The notes under the pieces were generated by a model. That model was not told the DNA's origin. It did not search any database and worked only from the letters and a program-made list of their open reading frames with translations. The position numbers and the translations under genes are program-made. A DNA stretch of 64,000 bases from JABDQA01 sp963759125 (lineage in GTDB: Bacteria; Desulfobacterota; Desulfobulbia; Desulfobulbales; Desulfocapsaceae), in NCBI GenBank assembly GCA_963759125.1, contig CAVWXN010000005.1:868001-932000 (forward strand). The letters run 5' to 3'. Positions 62,660 through 64,000 of the stretch are shown piece by piece; the first letter of the stretch is position 1, and each line of letters starts with the position of its first letter.

Positions 62660-64000
62660 TTATTTACCCAGACAAAATTTTTCGAAAATTACGTCGAGCA
62701 CATCTTCGGTGGTGGTTTCGCCGACAATATCGCCCAGATGATCGAAACATTCGAGCAGGTCGACGGCGATAAGGTCGTTGGTCAAGCCACTCTTCAGTCC
62801 TTCCTCAACCCGAGTGAGCGCCTGCAGCCCTTTCTCCATGGCGGTTTTGTGTCTGAGGTTGGGGGTGCAGCCCTCTTCCTGCCACTGCTCCCTGCCGCCG
62901 GTGAGATGACGGAAAATCTGCTGTTTCAAGCGTTCAAGCCCGGTCTGTTCCCGGGCCGAAATTTCGACAGCGTCCGCGACTATAAGAGGATGCGCTTGTC
63001 GTTCGAGCTGCTGCTCGAGATCGCATTTGTTGATGACCGTAATAAATGGTTTGTGGTTTACGGTTTCAAAAAGGGAGGCGTCATCTGAGTCGATCGCTCT
63101 TGAGCCGTCCACCAGAAACAGTACGAGGTCTGCCCGGTTGATCGACTCTCTGGCCCGTTTGATGCCGAGTTGTTCCACTTCCTCGACGTCCTCACGAATG
63201 CCGGCCGTATCGATGATGCGGACGGGAATGCCGTGAATATCGATATATTCCTCGATCGTATCCCTTGTAGTGCCGGGAATCGAGGTCACCAGGGCCCGCT
63301 CTTCCTGCAGCAGGGTGTTTAACAGACTCGATTTTCCGACATTTGGCCGACCGACGATAACGATGGAGACCCCCTCCCGGACGATGCGGCCCTCGTCGGC
63401 CTGGGAGATAAGTTTTCTAAGCGGGCCGAGCACCTCCTCCTGTAGTTTAACGGCGATGGATTGGTGATCGGCGATTTCGATTTCTTCTTCTGGAAAATCT
63501 ATGGCGGTCTCGAGCAGGGCGCGAATTTCGACCAGCGAGGAGCGCAGTCTGTCTACCTCTTTGTAGAGGGCTCCGCTCATCTGTTCCAGGGCCAGGTCGA
63601 CCCCCTTCCTGGTGCGGGCCGAAAGGATATCAATCACTGCTTCGGCCCGGGTCAGGTCGATGCGGCCGTTCAGGAAAGCCCGTTTGGTGAACTCACCCGG
63701 TTGGGCCAGCTGCGCTCCCTGAGAAAGTATCAGCTCCAGAATTGACTGGAGAATCAGGAACCCGCCGTGACAGTGGACTTCAACGACATCTTCCCTGGTG
63801 TAGGTTTGGGGAGCCTGCATAAACACCGCCAGCACCTCGTCGAGAAGTTTGGACCGCTGGGGATCATTGATGGTGCCGTAATAGAAGCGATGAGAGCTAA
63901 ATAAGCAGGGGGCGCGGGCTGGCCTGAATATGCTCTTGAGGATGGGGAGCGACTCGGCTCCGCTGATCCTGATAATGCCGATGCCGCCCGCACCGGGCGG
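62660..64000 (-). CDS. mnmE: tRNA modification GTPase MnmE, N-terminus cut by window edge
   Basis: The frame continues from the internal ATG at 63835 to the right edge without a stop. The part before it reads PPGAGGIGIIRISGAESL, the MnmE N-terminal start, so only about 6-10 residues are missing. The formyl-THF domain has DVVEVHCHGGFLI, the G domain GRPNVGKSSLLN, DTAGIRED and NKCD, and the C-terminus ends in the catalytic Cys motif FCLGK. It partners MnmG in U34 modification. No frameshift seen. Confidence 0.97.
   Translation of the reverse strand, partial: PPGAGGIGIIRISGAESLPILKSIFRPARAPCLFSSHRFYYGTINDPQRSKLLDEVLAVFMQAPQTYTREDVVEVHCHGGFLILQSILELILSQGAQLAQPGEFTKRAFLNGRIDLTRAEAVIDILSARTRKGVDLALEQMSGALYKEVDRLRSSLVEIRALLETAIDFPEEEIEIADHQSIAVKLQEEVLGPLRKLISQADEGRIVREGVSIVIVGRPNVGKSSLLNTLLQEERALVTSIPGTTRDTIEEYIDIHGIPVRIIDTAGIREDVEEVEQLGIKRARESINRADLVLFLVDGSRAIDSDDASLFETVNHKPFITVINKCDLEQQLERQAHPLIVADAVEISAREQTGLERLKQQIFRHLTGGREQWQEEGCTPNLRHKTAMEKGLQALTRVEEGLKSGLTNDLIAVDLLECFDHLGDIVGETTTEDVLDVIFEKFCLGK

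Noticed and set aside
1..64000. CRISPR arrays, tRNA, rRNA, phage or insertion-sequence genes
   Set aside because: I saw no regularly spaced direct repeats, no tRNA T-loop pattern, no rRNA stretch and no transposase or integrase domain. I could not run a covariance search, so a single tRNA could have been missed.

Overview
The window reads as a chromosomal segment of a Gram-negative anaerobe, most likely a member of the Desulfobacterota (Desulfobulbales-like). This is inferred from gene style and order: a fused SecDF, F0 and F1 ATP synthase genes at separate loci with an AtpZ/AtpI pair, acs followed by a cNMP/CBS/DUF294 protein and a DnaQ-type exonuclease, a NIL-ferredoxin protein, and a BamD lipoprotein that implies an outer membrane. 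No rRNA, tRNA or CRISPR array was found, so the placement rests on proteins only. Nearly everything is housekeeping. The accessory signals are one E2-like gene cut by the left edge and several palindromic intergenic repeats.

Layout. 1-6.6 kb (minus strand): a membrane-tethered E2 (ubiquitin-conjugating)-like protein that runs off the window, a HAD phosphatase, a YkgJ-type Fe-S protein, SecDF and LarB. 6.8-8.9 kb (plus): an APH-like kinase, a coupled P-loop kinase, and a NIL/2x[4Fe-4S] protein. 8.9-11.0 kb (minus): bamD, trxB, trxA. 11.2-14.5 kb (plus): hemL and the F0 locus (atpZ, atpI-like, atpB, atpE), closed by a strong terminator. 14.6-15.0 kb: two nested palindromic repeats. 15.1-17.2 kb: a nucleoside phosphorylase-like gene and rimO. 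17.2-20.9 kb (minus): an IHF/HU gene, then the overlapping set yjbQ, an 89-aa protein, ubiD-like, rluB-like. 21.3-28.3 kb (plus): glgA, gap, and a 1421-aa PPDK-like protein without the PEP-binding barrel. 28.5-34.6 kb: small genes, an ArsR regulator divergent from acs, then DUF294 and dnaQ-like genes. 34.9-43.9 kb (plus): alaS and the F1 operon atpF'-F-H-A-G-D-C. 44-49.8 kb (minus): an N-acetylmuramoyl-L-alanine amidase, mutS, a HIT protein and a phosphoesterase. 50.5-55 kb (plus): efp-epmA and a FIST/hybrid histidine kinase pair. 55-64 kb: a YgiQ radical SAM protein, nth, a NarL-type regulator, HU, then lgt, mnmG, a methyltransferase and mnmE, the last cut by the right edge.

Two points matter most. 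First, the left-edge gene encodes a UBC-like domain with a candidate catalytic Cys95, an HPD motif, a long acidic linker, one membrane helix and TPR-like flanks. No E1, ubiquitin-like protein or JAB peptidase is visible here, so any partner must lie to the left or elsewhere. Second, six genes between about 33.4 and 46.0 kb (DUF294, alaS, atpA, atpG, atpD, amidase) carry nine single-base indels, while long genes outside are intact. This looks like a low-quality stretch of sequence rather than gene decay. Repaired lengths fit the families.

The intergenic space also holds a dispersed palindromic family (copies near 14.7 and 50.2 kb in opposite orientation), another long palindrome at 43.9 kb, and a perfect 25-bp inverted repeat of REP type at 31.7 kb.
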